Of a stretch of 64,000 nucleotides of DNA, positions 17,158-26,761 are shown in pieces. Position 1 is the stretch's first letter. Each line of letters starts with the position of its first letter. The stretch covers positions 248,001-312,000 of the forward strand of contig NZ_JAGGJV010000007.1 in the NCBI RefSeq assembly GCF_017873135.1, written 5' to 3'. The notes under the pieces were generated by a model. The model did not search any database. It was not told the origin of the DNA and was given only the letters and a program-made list of their open reading frames with translations. This stretch comes from Rhizobium herbae (GTDB lineage: Bacteria; Pseudomonadota; Alphaproteobacteria; Rhizobiales; Rhizobiaceae). The position numbers were made by a program, and so were the translations under genes.

Positions 17158-19257
17158 TCATTCCGGCCGAAACAGGGCAAGGCTGCGGCCCGGCATCTGA
17201 AAGACACCGGGCTCGTCCGCGCCCCTGTCTACATCTTCCATTGCCGCTTCCATTGCCGCTGTCGTCAGCACACAGGCCCATGAGCCAGACGGCGATGCCG
17301 GCAGGGTGAAGGCAACCGGTCCTTCATGCGGATTGAAAAGGATCAGCGCTTCGGACCAGATGCCATCGGTGTGCTGGAGATCCTCCCGGGCAAGATGAAC
17401 GCCGATCGTCGTGCCGCCTTCGTCCTGCCAATGCTCTCGCGTCTGCTCCCCGCCGCCGGCATTGAACCAGGTCACGGTCATGCCGTCGCGCCAGCTGTCG
17501 CGGCGCAGAAGCGGCTGCCCGGCGCGCAGGGTCGTCAGCTGCCGGACGAAATTGCGAAGCTCTTCGGCGCTGTCGGGCAGGTTCTCCCAATGCACCCAGC
17601 TGATTTCGTTGTCCTGGCAATAGCCGTTGTTGTTGCCGAGCTGGCTTCGGCCGAATTCATCGCCGGCAAGCAGCATCGGTGTGCCGTGCGAAAGCAGCAG
17701 GGTGGCGAGGAAATTGCGCTTCTGCTGGTCGCGGACCGCGTTGATGCCAGCGTCGTCGGTCGCGCCTTCGACGCCGTAATTGTCGCTGCGGTTGTCGTTG
17801 TGTCCGTCCTTGCTGTCCTCGCCGTTCGCCTCGTTGTGCTTGTCGTTGTAGGAAACGAGGTCGTTGAGCGTGAATCCGTCATGGGCGGTGATGAAGTTGA
17901 CGCTTGCCCAGGGACGCCGGCCGCGGAGATCGTAGATGTCGCCGGAGCCGAGCAGACGCGTGGCAAAGTCCGGAGCGGTGCCGTCCGTGTCCTTCCAGTA
18001 GTCGCGCACCGTGTCGCGATACTTGTCGTTCCATTCTGCCCAGCCCGGCGGAAAGCCGCCGACCTGATAACCGCCGGGGCCGATGTCCCAGGGCTCGCCG
18101 ACCAGCTTGACCCTGGAGAGTACCGGATCCTGCGTCACCGCATCGAAGAAGCCGCCGCGCTGGTCGAAGCCCTCGGGCTCGCGGCCAAGGATGGTGCCGA
18201 GGTCGAAGCGGAAACCGTCGACATGCATCTCTTCGACCCAGTAGCGCAGAGAATCCGTCACCATCTGCAGCACCCGCGGATGCGAGGTGTTGACGGTATT
18301 TCCGGTGCCGGTATCGTTGATGTAATAGCGGTGGTCGTCCGGCAGCGTGCGGTAATAGGAGAAATTGTCGATCCCCTTCAGCGACAATGTCGGCCCGAGT
18401 TCGTTGCCTTCGGCCGTATGGTTGTAGACGACGTCGAGAATGACCTCGATGCCGCCGTCATGCAGCGCCCGCACCATGTCGCGCAAACCATCCATGCCAC
18501 GCGGACCGTAGTATCGTGACGCCGGGGCGAAAAAGCCCAGGCTGTTGTAGCCCCAGAAATTGCGCAGCCCCTTGTCGATCAGGTGGCTGTCATCCGGGAA
18601 GAAATGGATCGGCAGAAGCTCCACCGACGTGATCCCGATGCTTTTCAGATAATCGACGATCGCCTTGTCTCCGAGACCTTCGAAGGTCCCGCGCACATTT
18701 TCCGGGATGGCCGGATGCAGTTGGGTGAAGCCCTTGACGTGGGTTTCGTAAAATATGGTCCTGGACCAGGGTATCGCAGGACCACGGTCGGCCTTCCAGT
18801 CATAGGCGCTGGAATCGATGACGCGGCATTTCGGCATGACGGACGCGCTGTCGCTGTCGTTGAAGGAAAGATCCTTGTCCGCGCTCTCAAGGTCATAACC
18901 GAAATGCGCCTTCGACCAGGAAACATTGCCGACGAGTTCGCGGGCATAGGGATCGATCAGCAGTTTGTTGGCATTGAAACGGTGCCCGCCCGGGGGATCG
19001 AAGGGGCCGTGAACCCGGTAGCCGTAGAGAGAGCCTGCCTTCAGGCCGGGAATATATCCGTGCCAGATTTCGTTGGTATATTCCGGTAGCTCGATGCGCG
19101 CTGTCTCGATCGATCCGGTGTCATCGAACAGGCAGAGCTCGACACGTTCGGCATGGGCTGAAAACAGCGCGAAATTCACACCGTCCGTGTCCGGAACCGC
19201 GCCCAGTTTCTGCCATCCGCCGGATTCCACCCTGAACTGGTTCACCCTGGCATCCAT
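17158..19257 (-). CDS. glgX: Glycogen debranching enzyme
   Basis: The predicted 699-residue GH13 enzyme of the GlgX/isoamylase group hydrolyses alpha-1,6 branches of phosphorylase-limited glycogen. A CBM48-like N-terminal domain (about residues 15-110, with NFALFSAHAERVELCLFD) is followed by the catalytic barrel with DVVYNHTAEG, the nucleophile in GFRFDLGTILG, the acid/base in LVGEPWDIGPGG and the transition-state stabiliser in ITAHDGFTLNDLVSYNDKHN. The length is normal. It converges with glgA (54-bp gap), so one glucan-building and one glucan-degrading enzyme share a locus but not a promoter. Confidence 0.93.
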   Translation of the reverse strand: MDARVNQFRVESGGWQKLGAVPDTDGVNFALFSAHAERVELCLFDDTGSIETARIELPEYTNEIWHGYIPGLKAGSLYGYRVHGPFDPPGGHRFNANKLLIDPYARELVGNVSWSKAHFGYDLESADKDLSFNDSDSASVMPKCRVIDSSAYDWKADRGPAIPWSRTIFYETHVKGFTQLHPAIPENVRGTFEGLGDKAIVDYLKSIGITSVELLPIHFFPDDSHLIDKGLRNFWGYNSLGFFAPASRYYGPRGMDGLRDMVRALHDGGIEVILDVVYNHTAEGNELGPTLSLKGIDNFSYYRTLPDDHRYYINDTGTGNTVNTSHPRVLQMVTDSLRYWVEEMHVDGFRFDLGTILGREPEGFDQRGGFFDAVTQDPVLSRVKLVGEPWDIGPGGYQVGGFPPGWAEWNDKYRDTVRDYWKDTDGTAPDFATRLLGSGDIYDLRGRRPWASVNFITAHDGFTLNDLVSYNDKHNEANGEDSKDGHNDNRSDNYGVEGATDDAGINAVRDQQKRNFLATLLLSHGTPMLLAGDEFGRSQLGNNNGYCQDNEISWVHWENLPDSAEELRNFVRQLTTLRAGQPLLRRDSWRDGMTVTWFNAGGGEQTREHWQDEGGTTIGVHLAREDLQHTDGIWSEALILFNPHEGPVAFTLPASPSGSWACVLTTAAMEAAMEDVDRGADEPGVFQMPGRSLALFRPE

Positions 19258-19496
19258 TCCCGAAAATCCCCTCGCAGCAAATCCTGAGCAAGAGAATTGT
19301 GCGACGCATCATTTTGTTCCATGCGAAGCCGCTTGAATGACAAATATTTTCAGGCACTGATCGTCGCATGCTTCGTTTGCCGAAAAATGGCGAAAACTTG
19401 TCGGAGCGCAATTGATGCGCGGGCAAAGCGCTCTATCTTGCTGTTGCCGGCGATTGGTTTCGTGGCTTGAGGCTCACTCTTTCATTTCAGGTTTTC

Positions 19497-22400
19497 ATGC
19501 AAGCGCCTGCATCCGACATGCGATACCCGTTCCTCGCCGAGGGCGGCGAGATCGCGTCGCTGATCCTCAAGTTTGACTGGGCGAAAACCTCGATCGGACC
19601 ACTGTCTCGCTGGCCCGGAAGCCTCAAATCCATCGTTGCCGTCATCCTGCGCGCCAAGGTGCCCATGGTCCTTTTATGGGGCACTGACGGTGTCATGATC
19701 TATAACGACGGATACGCCGCGTTTGCCGGCCAGCGCCATCCCGTTTCGCTCGGCTCGAATGTCGGGGAACACTGGCCCGAAGTTGCCGAGTTCAACGCAA
19801 ATGTGCTGAAGGTCGTCCTGGGCGGCGGAACGCTCGGCTACAGGGACCAGCATCTTGTCATCGAGCGCAACGGCCTGCCGGAAGATGTCTGGCTCAATCT
19901 CGACTACAGCCCGGTGCCGGACGACGACGGCGTACCGGCAGGGGTGCTGGCGATCATCAAGGATACCACCCAGCGCGTCCGTACCGAACAGCGCCTGCGC
20001 ATCGCCCAGGAAGCCGGCGGCATCGGCACGTTCGAATGGTATCCGGAAACGGGTATGCTGGACGTGTCGGACGAGTATCGCCGGATCTGGGGCCTTGCCC
20101 CCGACGTGGTGGTGACGGACCGGCTTCTGATCGACCTGCTGCATCCGGATGACCGCGCCAAGAGCGGGCCTGCCAAGCTCGGTCAGAGCAATCCGCTCGA
20201 CTATGTCGAATACCGCCGGATCGATGCCCGAACCGGTGAGGTCCGCTGGATCGCGCGGCGTGGCGAGGTGGTCTCCAGCCCGGAAAGCGGTAGGCGGCGC
20301 TTCATCGGCATTGCTTTCGATATTACCGACCGCAAATGCGCGGAGGCTGCGGTCCGCGAAAGCGAGGCGCGCTGGCGCGGGCTGTTCGAACAGATGCAGG
20401 AAGGTTTCTTTGTCGGCGAAGTCATTCGCGACGAAAACGGCCAGATCAACGATTTTCGTTTTATCGAACTCAATCCTGCCTTCGAAAAACATTCCGGTCT
20501 CACCACCGAGAGCGCCATGGGACGCAGTGTCCGCGAGGTCATCCCGGGGATTGAGGATACTGTCCTCGACACCTATGCGCAGGTGGTCGACACGGGCGTC
20601 CCGCAGATCTTCGAGATTCAGGTGGCGGCCCTTGCCGATCGCTGGTTCGAGGTCCGGGCCCGCAAGGCGGGACCGGACAGGTTCGCCGCGCTCTTCGTCG
20701 ATATTTCCAGCCGCAAGCTTGCGGAAAAGGCGGTGGCCGCGAGCGAGGCGCGGTTCCGCAATCTGGCGCAGTCGATGCCCAATCACGTCTGGACTGCCTT
20801 GCCGGATGGCCGGCTGGACTGGTTCAACGACGGCGTCTACCGTTACAGCGGTGCTTCTCTAGGCGCGCTCGATGGCGACGGCTGGGGTAGCATCGTTCAT
20901 CCGGACGACCTTCAGAATGCCGCCGAAGCATGGGCGGCGGCGCGTCATGCCGGGCAGCAATATGAAGCCGAGTTCCGGCTACGCCGGCACGACGGTGCCT
21001 ATCGCTGGCATATCGCCCGCGCCGTATCGCTGCGCGACACCTCCGGCAAGATCGAGAAATGGATCGGCACCAACACTGATATCCAGGAACAAAAGATCGC
21101 CGAGGCAGCGCTTGCGGATCTGGCCGCGACGCTGGAACAGCGCGTCGAGACACGCACCTCGGAACTGCTGCAAACCCAGGATGCCTTGCGCCAGAGCCAG
21201 AAAATGGAATCGATCGGCAACCTGACCGGCGGCGTGGCGCACGATTTCAACAATCTGCTGCAGGTCGTCAGCGGCAATCTTCAACTGCTCCTCAACGACG
21301 TGGCAGGCAACGACCGCGCCGAACAGCGCATCCAGAATGCCATGGCCGGCGTGGCGCGCGGATCGAAACTCGCGTCGCAACTGCTGTCCTTCGGACGCCG
21401 TCAGCCGCTTGCGCCGAAAGTGGTCAATATCGGCCGGCTGGTGCGCAATCTGGATGATATTCTCCGCCGGTCCATCGGCGAGGCGATCGAGATCGAGACG
21501 ATCGTCGCCGGCGGCCTGTGGAACACCCATATCGATCCGGGCAATGTCGAGAACGCCATCCTCAACCTCGCCATCAACGCCCGCGACGCGATGGGCGGCA
21601 GCGGCAAGCTGACGATCGAGGCCGGCAACGCCTTTCTCGATGCCGATTATGCCGAGGCCTATAGCGACGTTCCGCCCGGACAGTACGTCCTGCTCGCCGT
21701 CACGGATACCGGCGCGGGCATGGCGCCGGAAACGCTGGAAAAGGTCTTCGAGCCGTTCTTCACCACCAAGCCCGAGGGCAGGGGCACGGGGCTCGGCCTG
21801 TCGATGGTCTACGGCTTCGTCAAGCAGTCCGGCGGTCATATCAAGATCTACAGCGAGCTTGGCCATGGCACGACGATCAAACTCTATCTGCCACGATCGA
21901 CGCAGTCCGAAGACGCGATCGTCGAGAGGGATGCCGGTCCCATCACTGGCGGCAGCGAAACCATCCTGGTGGTGGAGGACGACGAAGCCGTGCGTGACAC
22001 CGTCGTCGCCATCCTCACCGATCTCGGCTACCGGGTCCTGAAAGCCAGGGATGCGCAGAGCGCGCTGACGGTCATCGAAAGCGGTGCCTCGATCGATCTG
22101 CTGTTTACCGACGTCGTCATGCCCGGCACGCTGAAAAGCCCGGAGCTGGCGCGCAAGGCCCAGGAACGGCTGCCGCATCTGGGCGTGCTGTTCACCTCCG
22201 GATATACCGAGAACTCCATCGTCCATTCCGGCCGGCTCGACGAAGGCGTGGAGTTGCTGAGCAAACCCTATACGCGCGAAGCACTCGCCCGCCGGATCCG
22301 CCATGTTCTGGCAATGGCGCCGCCGCGCCCGCCGGTTGCGGAGGTGACTGTGGAAGCGGTTGACGGCGGGATACTGCCCGCCGGTAAACAGACGATCCTC

Positions 22401-22736
22401 GTCTGCGAGGACGACTGGCTGATCCGCGCGAGTACGGTCGACATGCTCGAAGACCAGGGCCATACCGTACTCGAAGCGGCCGACGCCAAGACCGCGCTTT
22501 CGATCCTCTCCGAACGGGCCGTCGATGTCCTCGTCACGGATGTCGGTCTTCCCGACATGTCGGGCGTGATGCTGGCGGAGCGGGCGAAGGCCCTGGTGCC
22601 CGGCTTGCCGGTGATCTTTGCCACCGGCCACAGCGATGTCGAAGGGGTGATCCCGGGACCGAATGTCCAGCTGGTCGTCAAGCCCTTTTCCGGCGAGACG
22701 CTGGCAGCTGCCATTGCTCTGGTGACAAGAGGCTGA
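19497..22736 (+). CDS. Hybrid sensor histidine kinase with PAS domains and two receiver domains
   Basis: The predicted protein has 1079 residues and no clear membrane segment, so it is probably cytosolic. Order: a PAS-like domain (about 30-140), three further PAS/PAC regions (about 165-280, 285-400, 405-530), a coiled coil, a HisKA domain with the phospho-acceptor His582 in [12 protein letters not shown], an HATPase with [18 protein letters not shown] and [12 protein letters not shown], then two receivers ([12 protein letters not shown] with the phospho-Asp in [22 protein letters not shown] with Asp in [10 protein letters not shown]). Several PAS inputs and two receivers suggest a phosphorelay node. 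No response regulator with an output domain lies nearby. The ATG at 19497 is chosen over a TTG at 19467. Confidence 0.88.
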   Translation: MQAPASDMRYPFLAEGGEIASLILKFDWAKTSIGPLSRWPGSLKSIVAVILRAKVPMVLLWGTDGVMIYNDGYAAFAGQRHPVSLGSNVGEHWPEVAEFNANVLKVVLGGGTLGYRDQHLVIERNGLPEDVWLNLDYSPVPDDDGVPAGVLAIIKDTTQRVRTEQRLRIAQEAGGIGTFEWYPETGMLDVSDEYRRIWGLAPDVVVTDRLLIDLLHPDDRAKSGPAKLGQSNPLDYVEYRRIDARTGEVRWIARRGEVVSSPESGRRRFIGIAFDITDRKCAEAAVRESEARWRGLFEQMQEGFFVGEVIRDENGQINDFRFIELNPAFEKHSGLTTESAMGRSVREVIPGIEDTVLDTYAQVVDTGVPQIFEIQVAALADRWFEVRARKAGPDRFAALFVDISSRKLAEKAVAASEARFRNLAQSMPNHVWTALPDGRLDWFNDGVYRYSGASLGALDGDGWGSIVHPDDLQNAAEAWAAARHAGQQYEAEFRLRRHDGAYRWHIARAVSLRDTSGKIEKWIGTNTDIQEQKIAEAALADLAATLEQRVETRTSELLQTQDALRQSQKMESIGNLTGGVAHDFNNLLQVVSGNLQLLLNDVAGNDRAEQRIQNAMAGVARGSKLASQLLSFGRRQPLAPKVVNIGRLVRNLDDILRRSIGEAIEIETIVAGGLWNTHIDPGNVENAILNLAINARDAMGGSGKLTIEAGNAFLDADYAEAYSDVPPGQYVLLAVTDTGAGMAPETLEKVFEPFFTTKPEGRGTGLGLSMVYGFVKQSGGHIKIYSELGHGTTIKLYLPRSTQSEDAIVERDAGPITGGSETILVVEDDEAVRDTVVAILTDLGYRVLKARDAQSALTVIESGASIDLLFTDVVMPGTLKSPELARKAQERLPHLGVLFTSGYTENSIVHSGRLDEGVELLSKPYTREALARRIRHVLAMAPPRPPVAEVTVEAVDGGILPAGKQTILVCEDDWLIRASTVDMLEDQGHTVLEAADAKTALSILSERAVDVLVTDVGLPDMSGVMLAERAKALVPGLPVIFATGHSDVEGVIPGPNVQLVVKPFSGETLAAAIALVTRG

Positions 22737-22904
22737 CGATCAGGCGTCGACGTCCCGAAACTGAAAATCAGGCGAAACGATCCAAAACGGCACGCCGCGA
22801 ATTTCGTCGTGCCGAGGCAGGTGACAAAGTGCACCGGCAGTGGTCTAACTCTCTAAATTGCATGAAAGTGCATGCGGGGCGACGTGGATTGAGGGGTTCG
22901 GCGC

Positions 22905-25052
22905 GTGAAAAAATCTTGTGATATCCGGATGTTGGTCCTGCGGTTCTGGTTTGTCGCGGCAGCGGCGTTCGTTGCTGCGGCCTGCTCCGTCCAGCCTGTC
23001 ATGGCGCAGACAGCCAGCCAGCCCGCATCGGCGGAAAAGGTCGATCAGCTCATCAAGCTTCTCGATGATCCCGAGATTCGGGCGTTGCTGAACAATCAGG
23101 CGGCCGCACCGGCTGCCGAGCCTTCCACGGACATGTCCGCAACGGAATTCAGCGCCTGGGGGAACAAGATCCGCGAGCATCTTCGTGGTCTCGGGCAGGC
23201 CATTCCGCAGGTGCCTTCCGAATTCATGCGCGCCGGCGGCACCATCGCGGCCGACATCAACGGCCACGGCCCGCTCGGCGTGTTCGTGCTTTTCCTGGCG
23301 ATGGTTCTGATCGGTCTCGGCGCGGAATGGCTGTTCCACCGCATCGGCAGCCGCAGCCGCCTGCATGCGGCACTGGCACGGACGGATGGGGCAAGCGAAA
23401 ATCCTCTGCACAGCGCCGGCCGTCATCTGTTTGCCTTGCTGGCGCCATTGGTCGCCTTCAGCCTGGCGAGCCTTGGCCTGTTCATGGCGATGACCTGGCC
23501 GCCGCTCCTGGACGCCTTGATGCTGCCTTTGCTGCTGGGTGTCATTGCCTGCCGTTTCGTGATCCGCATCGCCAGAGTCCTGCTTTTGGGACCGTCCTCC
23601 GCAAAGGATATTGACGCTTCATCCGGCCTGGTTCCGATTGACCGCGTCTCGGGTCTGTTCTGGTACAAACGCATCTTCTGGTTCGCCTGCATCTTTTTTG
23701 CCGGCTGGGCTCTGGTCGGGGTCATGGCGGCCCTTCAAATCGCGCCTGCGGTCAGGGGCGTGGTCGGATATGCTCTCGGTCTCGGTCTGCTACTCGTTTC
23801 GATCGAAACCGTCTGGAACCGGCCGGCGGCCATCGCCCGGCCGCATGGCCGGGGTGCCGCGGAATGGGCTCTGACGTTTTACCTCTGCCTGCTCTGGGCG
23901 ATCTGGGTGGCCGGCCTCATCGTCATCCTGTGGGTGGGCATCTACGCGCTCATTCTGCCGGGCCTCTTGAGGGCGACCACCGCGATGGCGAAGAATGCCT
24001 TCGCCGGCGAGGCCGACGTGCCGGGCAGCGGCAATCCGGTTGTTGAAGTGCTGGTCGAACGTGGCGCACGGGCGGCCATCATCACGCTCGCCGTCGTCTG
24101 GCTCGGCTTCATCATCAGCAAGCGATCGTCGATGTTCACCGGCGAGGGGATGACCGATCGTATCATTCAGGGCGTCCTGGCGGGCGCGATCATCCTGCTC
24201 GTCGCCGATATCATCTGGCAGATCGCCAAGGCGGTGATCAACCGCACGCTGGAACGGGCCCGGGTTTCGACCGCAGATTCCGCCCATGCGGCGCGAAACG
24301 GCCGGCTGCTGACCTTGCTGCCGATCCTGCGGACCATGCTGGCAATCGTCATCGCCCTGATCGCCGTGATGATGGTTCTCTCCGGCCTCGGCGTTCAGGT
24401 CGCTCCTCTGATCGCGGGCGCCGGCATTTTCGGCGTGGCGATCGGCTTTGGATCGCAGACCCTAGTCAAGGACGTGATCAGCGGCGTCTTCTACATGATG
24501 GACGATGCCTTCCGGGTGGGAGAATACATCCAGAGCGGCAGCTACAAGGGAACCGTCGAATCCTTCAGCATCCGCTCGGTCAAGCTGCGCCACCATCGCG
24601 GCCCGGTCTTCACCGTGCCCTTCGGTACGCTCGGCGCCATCGAAAACATGAGCCGCGACTGGGTGATCGACAAGTTCACGATCTCGGTCGGCTACGACAC
24701 CGACATCAACAAGGTCCGCAAAATGGTCAAGGGCGTTGGCGCGGCGCTGCTCGAGGATGAGGAGCTTGGACCGCTGATCATCGAAACCCTGAAGATGAAG
24801 GGTGTCGAGCAGTTCGGCGACTACGGCATCAACCTGAGCTTCGCGATGATGACCAAGCCCGGTTACCAGACGACGATCCGCCGCCGCGCCTATATGATGA
24901 TCCGCGAGGCATTCACCCAGAACGGCGTCGTCTTCGCGTCGCCGACGGTCCAGGTCGCCGGCGGCGATCCGTCCGCGGCTGCGGCAGCCGCGGCACAGGT
25001 GAAAACCGCGATGGACCAGAAGAAGCTGGCCGAAGGCGGCGAGGGGGCTTGA
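22905..25052 (+). CDS. MscS-family mechanosensitive ion channel, large form
   Basis: This is a 715-residue inner-membrane protein. A signal or first membrane segment (FWFVAAAAFVAAACS) is followed by a periplasmic part of about 100 residues, then roughly ten hydrophobic segments. The pore helix and MscS core are clear in VAPLIAGAGIFGVAIGFG, QTLVKDVISGVFYMMDDAF and TVPFGTLGAIENMSRDW, followed by the cytosolic vestibule. The length and periplasmic domain resemble YbiO/MscM-type large MscS proteins, which open under hypo-osmotic shock. The start is a GTG at 22905, with ATG at 22929 as alternative. It is a single gene following the kinase with 168 bp between. Confidence 0.88.
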   Translation: MKKSCDIRMLVLRFWFVAAAAFVAAACSVQPVMAQTASQPASAEKVDQLIKLLDDPEIRALLNNQAAAPAAEPSTDMSATEFSAWGNKIREHLRGLGQAIPQVPSEFMRAGGTIAADINGHGPLGVFVLFLAMVLIGLGAEWLFHRIGSRSRLHAALARTDGASENPLHSAGRHLFALLAPLVAFSLASLGLFMAMTWPPLLDALMLPLLLGVIACRFVIRIARVLLLGPSSAKDIDASSGLVPIDRVSGLFWYKRIFWFACIFFAGWALVGVMAALQIAPAVRGVVGYALGLGLLLVSIETVWNRPAAIARPHGRGAAEWALTFYLCLLWAIWVAGLIVILWVGIYALILPGLLRATTAMAKNAFAGEADVPGSGNPVVEVLVERGARAAIITLAVVWLGFIISKRSSMFTGEGMTDRIIQGVLAGAIILLVADIIWQIAKAVINRTLERARVSTADSAHAARNGRLLTLLPILRTMLAIVIALIAVMMVLSGLGVQVAPLIAGAGIFGVAIGFGSQTLVKDVISGVFYMMDDAFRVGEYIQSGSYKGTVESFSIRSVKLRHHRGPVFTVPFGTLGAIENMSRDWVIDKFTISVGYDTDINKVRKMVKGVGAALLEDEELGPLIIETLKMKGVEQFGDYGINLSFAMMTKPGYQTTIRRRAYMMIREAFTQNGVVFASPTVQVAGGDPSAAAAAAAQVKTAMDQKKLAEGGEGA

Positions 25053-25121
25053 GGGACAGCGCTGGAGGATGGAAGGAACTGGATGGGTTCATCCAGCTCA
25101 CCATTCCAGAACGGCGCCTTA

Positions 25122-25502
25122 TCAGCGTTGGCGGGCCTTGCGGGCCGCATAGCGACGGTCGCGCTCGGCCTTGCGTTCGGCTTCGTCCGCGACAACGCGT
25201 GCGATGCGATCACGGGCTGCTTCTTCGCGGGCCGTGGCTTCGGCTTTCGATTCGAGTTCCGCGGCAGCCGTCAGCGCTGCGGCTTCGGCGAGCTGACGCT
25301 CGTTTTCTTCCTGCTTCAGGCGGTCGCGTTCGGCGCGGCGGGCTTCGCGCGCAGCGGCATTGGCCTGCCGCTCGGCAAGCTTGGCAGCCAGTTCCGGATC
25401 GTCAGCCTTCGGCGCCGTTGCAAACTTCTTCAGAAGCTGTTGCTTGGCTTCGGCTGCGGCTTTGCGCCGATCGGCAAAGCCATTATCGGATGCGTGTCTC
25501 AA
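25122..25502 (-). CDS. DUF6481 family small coiled-coil protein
   Basis: This is a 126-residue, highly charged Ala/Glu/Arg-rich protein. Its N-terminal part (ADRRKAAAEAKQQLLKKF, then DPELAAKLAERQANAAAREA) matches the DUF6481 pattern widespread in Rhizobiales. The rest is a long predicted helix with heptad-like repeats, consistent with a coiled coil. The only reasonable start is TTG at 25502, which has AAGGA about 9-10 nt upstream. Plus-strand frames across the same region give Cys- and Arg-rich sequences unlike proteins. Function unknown. Confidence 0.72.
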   Translation of the reverse strand: MRHASDNGFADRRKAAAEAKQQLLKKFATAPKADDPELAAKLAERQANAAAREARRAERDRLKQEENERQLAEAAALTAAAELESKAEATAREEAARDRIARVVADEAERKAERDRRYAARKARQR

Positions 25503-25720
25503 TCTTCGTCGTCCTTGTTTGTGGATTTATCGTTGGTCGGCCGTGGCCGGGAGAGAACTCTCCGCCTCGCCAGCCGACACCTGTGTCGTTTCGCATTTTG
25601 CGCTCCCTCAAGATAGGGTGGAAACGCCAAAAAAATAGATAGCCGTCATCTTTCACGTCCAATTTTATTAGGACGGAAGGATAACAGCAGTATGGCGGCC
25701 GGGGAAACTGCGCCACGCAA

Positions 25721-25936
25721 TCAGCGTTTTGCGGATTTCCGTGGTACGGCAACCTTCACCGGCGTAGCGGCTTCCTTTTCCAGCCGCAGTTCACGCAGCC
25801 GCAGGGTCTTGGCCTCGCGCTCCGCGGCGACAGCATCGATTTCCGAAATCGTCCGGTTGCGGGCCATGAACTGAGTTTGCGTCCTGCTGAAAGCGGACTC
25901 CGCCTGATCGCGGGTTTTTGTCGAATTCTCGGTCAA
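25721..25936 (-). CDS. Small charged protein of unknown function
   Basis: The predicted protein has 71 residues and starts at TTG 25936 with AGGA about 7 nt upstream. The composition (REAKTLRLRELRLEKEAATP) suggests one amphipathic helix with a basic C-terminal tail. It lies upstream of the DUF6481 gene on the same strand (218-bp gap), and both use a TTG start. No family can be named with certainty. Confidence 0.55.
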   Translation of the reverse strand: MTENSTKTRDQAESAFSRTQTQFMARNRTISEIDAVAAEREAKTLRLRELRLEKEAATPVKVAVPRKSAKR

Positions 25937-26019
25937 AATGATATCCTGGTGCTATCGCACCTGCGTTTCGTCCAGATCATTCTGTCGAATACGGTGTGCG
26001 CATTGGCCCTTCGGCCAAG

Positions 26020-26046
26020 AAAAAAGGCCAGGCGATTGGCCTGACC
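26020..26046 (-). terminator. Rho-independent terminator of cspA
   Basis: On the minus strand, an 8-bp stem with one G-U pair (GGTCAGGC / GCCTGGCC) and 5-nt loop is followed directly by six T residues, 68-94 bp after the cspA stop. Confidence 0.82.
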
Positions 26047-26113
26047 TTCCATTGGGCGTCGCCTCTGCAACGGTGCCAGTACATCCGTGGTCACCGGAGA
26101 GGCTGCGTCCGAT

Positions 26114-26323
26114 TTAGGCAGCCTGGAGCTGGCAAGCGGACATTTTGCCCGACTTGTTGTCGCGTTCCATCTCGTAGCCGATCTTCTGGCCTTCGACGAT
26201 TTCGCGCATGCCGGCACGCTCGACAGCGGAGATGTGAACGAAAACGTCCGCGCCGCCGTTGTCAGGCTGAATGAAGCCGAAGCCCTTTGTGGAGTTGAAC
26301 CATTTAACTGTGCCAGTGGTCAT
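26114..26323 (-). CDS. cspA: Cold-shock domain protein
   Basis: This is a 69-residue single cold-shock domain protein beginning [21 protein letters not shown]1 (KGFGFI) and RNP2 (VFVHI) nucleic-acid-binding motifs are intact. It binds single-stranded RNA and DNA as an RNA chaperone. GAAAGGG lies before the ATG at 26323. An in-frame start eight codons upstream is unlikely. A consensus-like promoter about 150 bp upstream gives a long 5' leader, as is usual for cold-inducible csp genes. Confidence 0.95.
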   Translation of the reverse strand: MTTGTVKWFNSTKGFGFIQPDNGGADVFVHISAVERAGMREIVEGQKIGYEMERDNKSGKMSACQLQAA

Positions 26324-26463
26324 AACGAACCCTTTCAATAGCAACATGTATCCGCCACCGTGCGACGCACAGCAGTCGGTAGTCTCGATTTTTGAAGGGG
26401 GAAGTTCGTCAGAGACGCGACAAGCGCGGGCAGAAACAAATATCAGTCAAACAACTATCGATG
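26324..26463 (-). promoter_or_regulatory. Long 5' leader of cspA
   Basis: No gene is seen between the cspA start and the predicted transcription start near 26463. A leader of about 140 nt fits the thermosensing 5' leaders of CspA-type mRNAs. This is inferred from promoter position and family behaviour. Confidence 0.5.
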
Positions 26464-26469
26464 CCCGAA

Positions 26470-26498
26470 CCTATAGAATGATCTTTCCGGTTTGTCAA
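26470..26498 (-). promoter_or_regulatory. Sigma-70-type promoter of cspA
   Basis: On the minus strand, -35 TTGACA (26498-26493) and -10 TATAGG (26475-26470) are separated by exactly 17 bp, upstream of cspA. Confidence 0.75.
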
Positions 26499-26761
26499 CT
26501 TTTGGTTTTTGGCGCTCTACGAATTTATCCTTTTGGTTGTATCCCTTTCCAGTTTCCCGCAGTTCCTCGTCTTCCTACCGATGACGGGAAATGAAACATC
26601 AAAGCCGGCAGCAAGGCATTTCCTTGAACGGTTCGCTTTCACTGTTCACAGTTCAGAGACAATGCGTCCATCCCCTCACGTCTATCACCAACGTGAAAAT
26701 AGGCACATCTAAACAGGCGAAACGAGGCCCGGCTTTCCAGCGGGCAGAAAGGGATCAGATC
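26499..26761. other. Upstream region of mhqO without a gene
   Basis: These 263 bp between the cspA promoter and mhqO contain no convincing coding sequence. They include a short palindrome GAAC-G-GTTC (26626-26634) near further GTTC copies, which might be an operator for the quinone-response pair downstream. Confidence 0.35.

Noticed and set aside
17326-18519. Long plus-strand open frame opposite glgX
   Set aside because: It lies fully within glgX, whose catalytic motifs are intact. The antisense product has no domain.
20979-22631. 550-residue minus-strand open frame opposite the hybrid kinase
   Set aside because: Antisense shadow of HisKA, HATPase and receiver motifs. Not protein-like.
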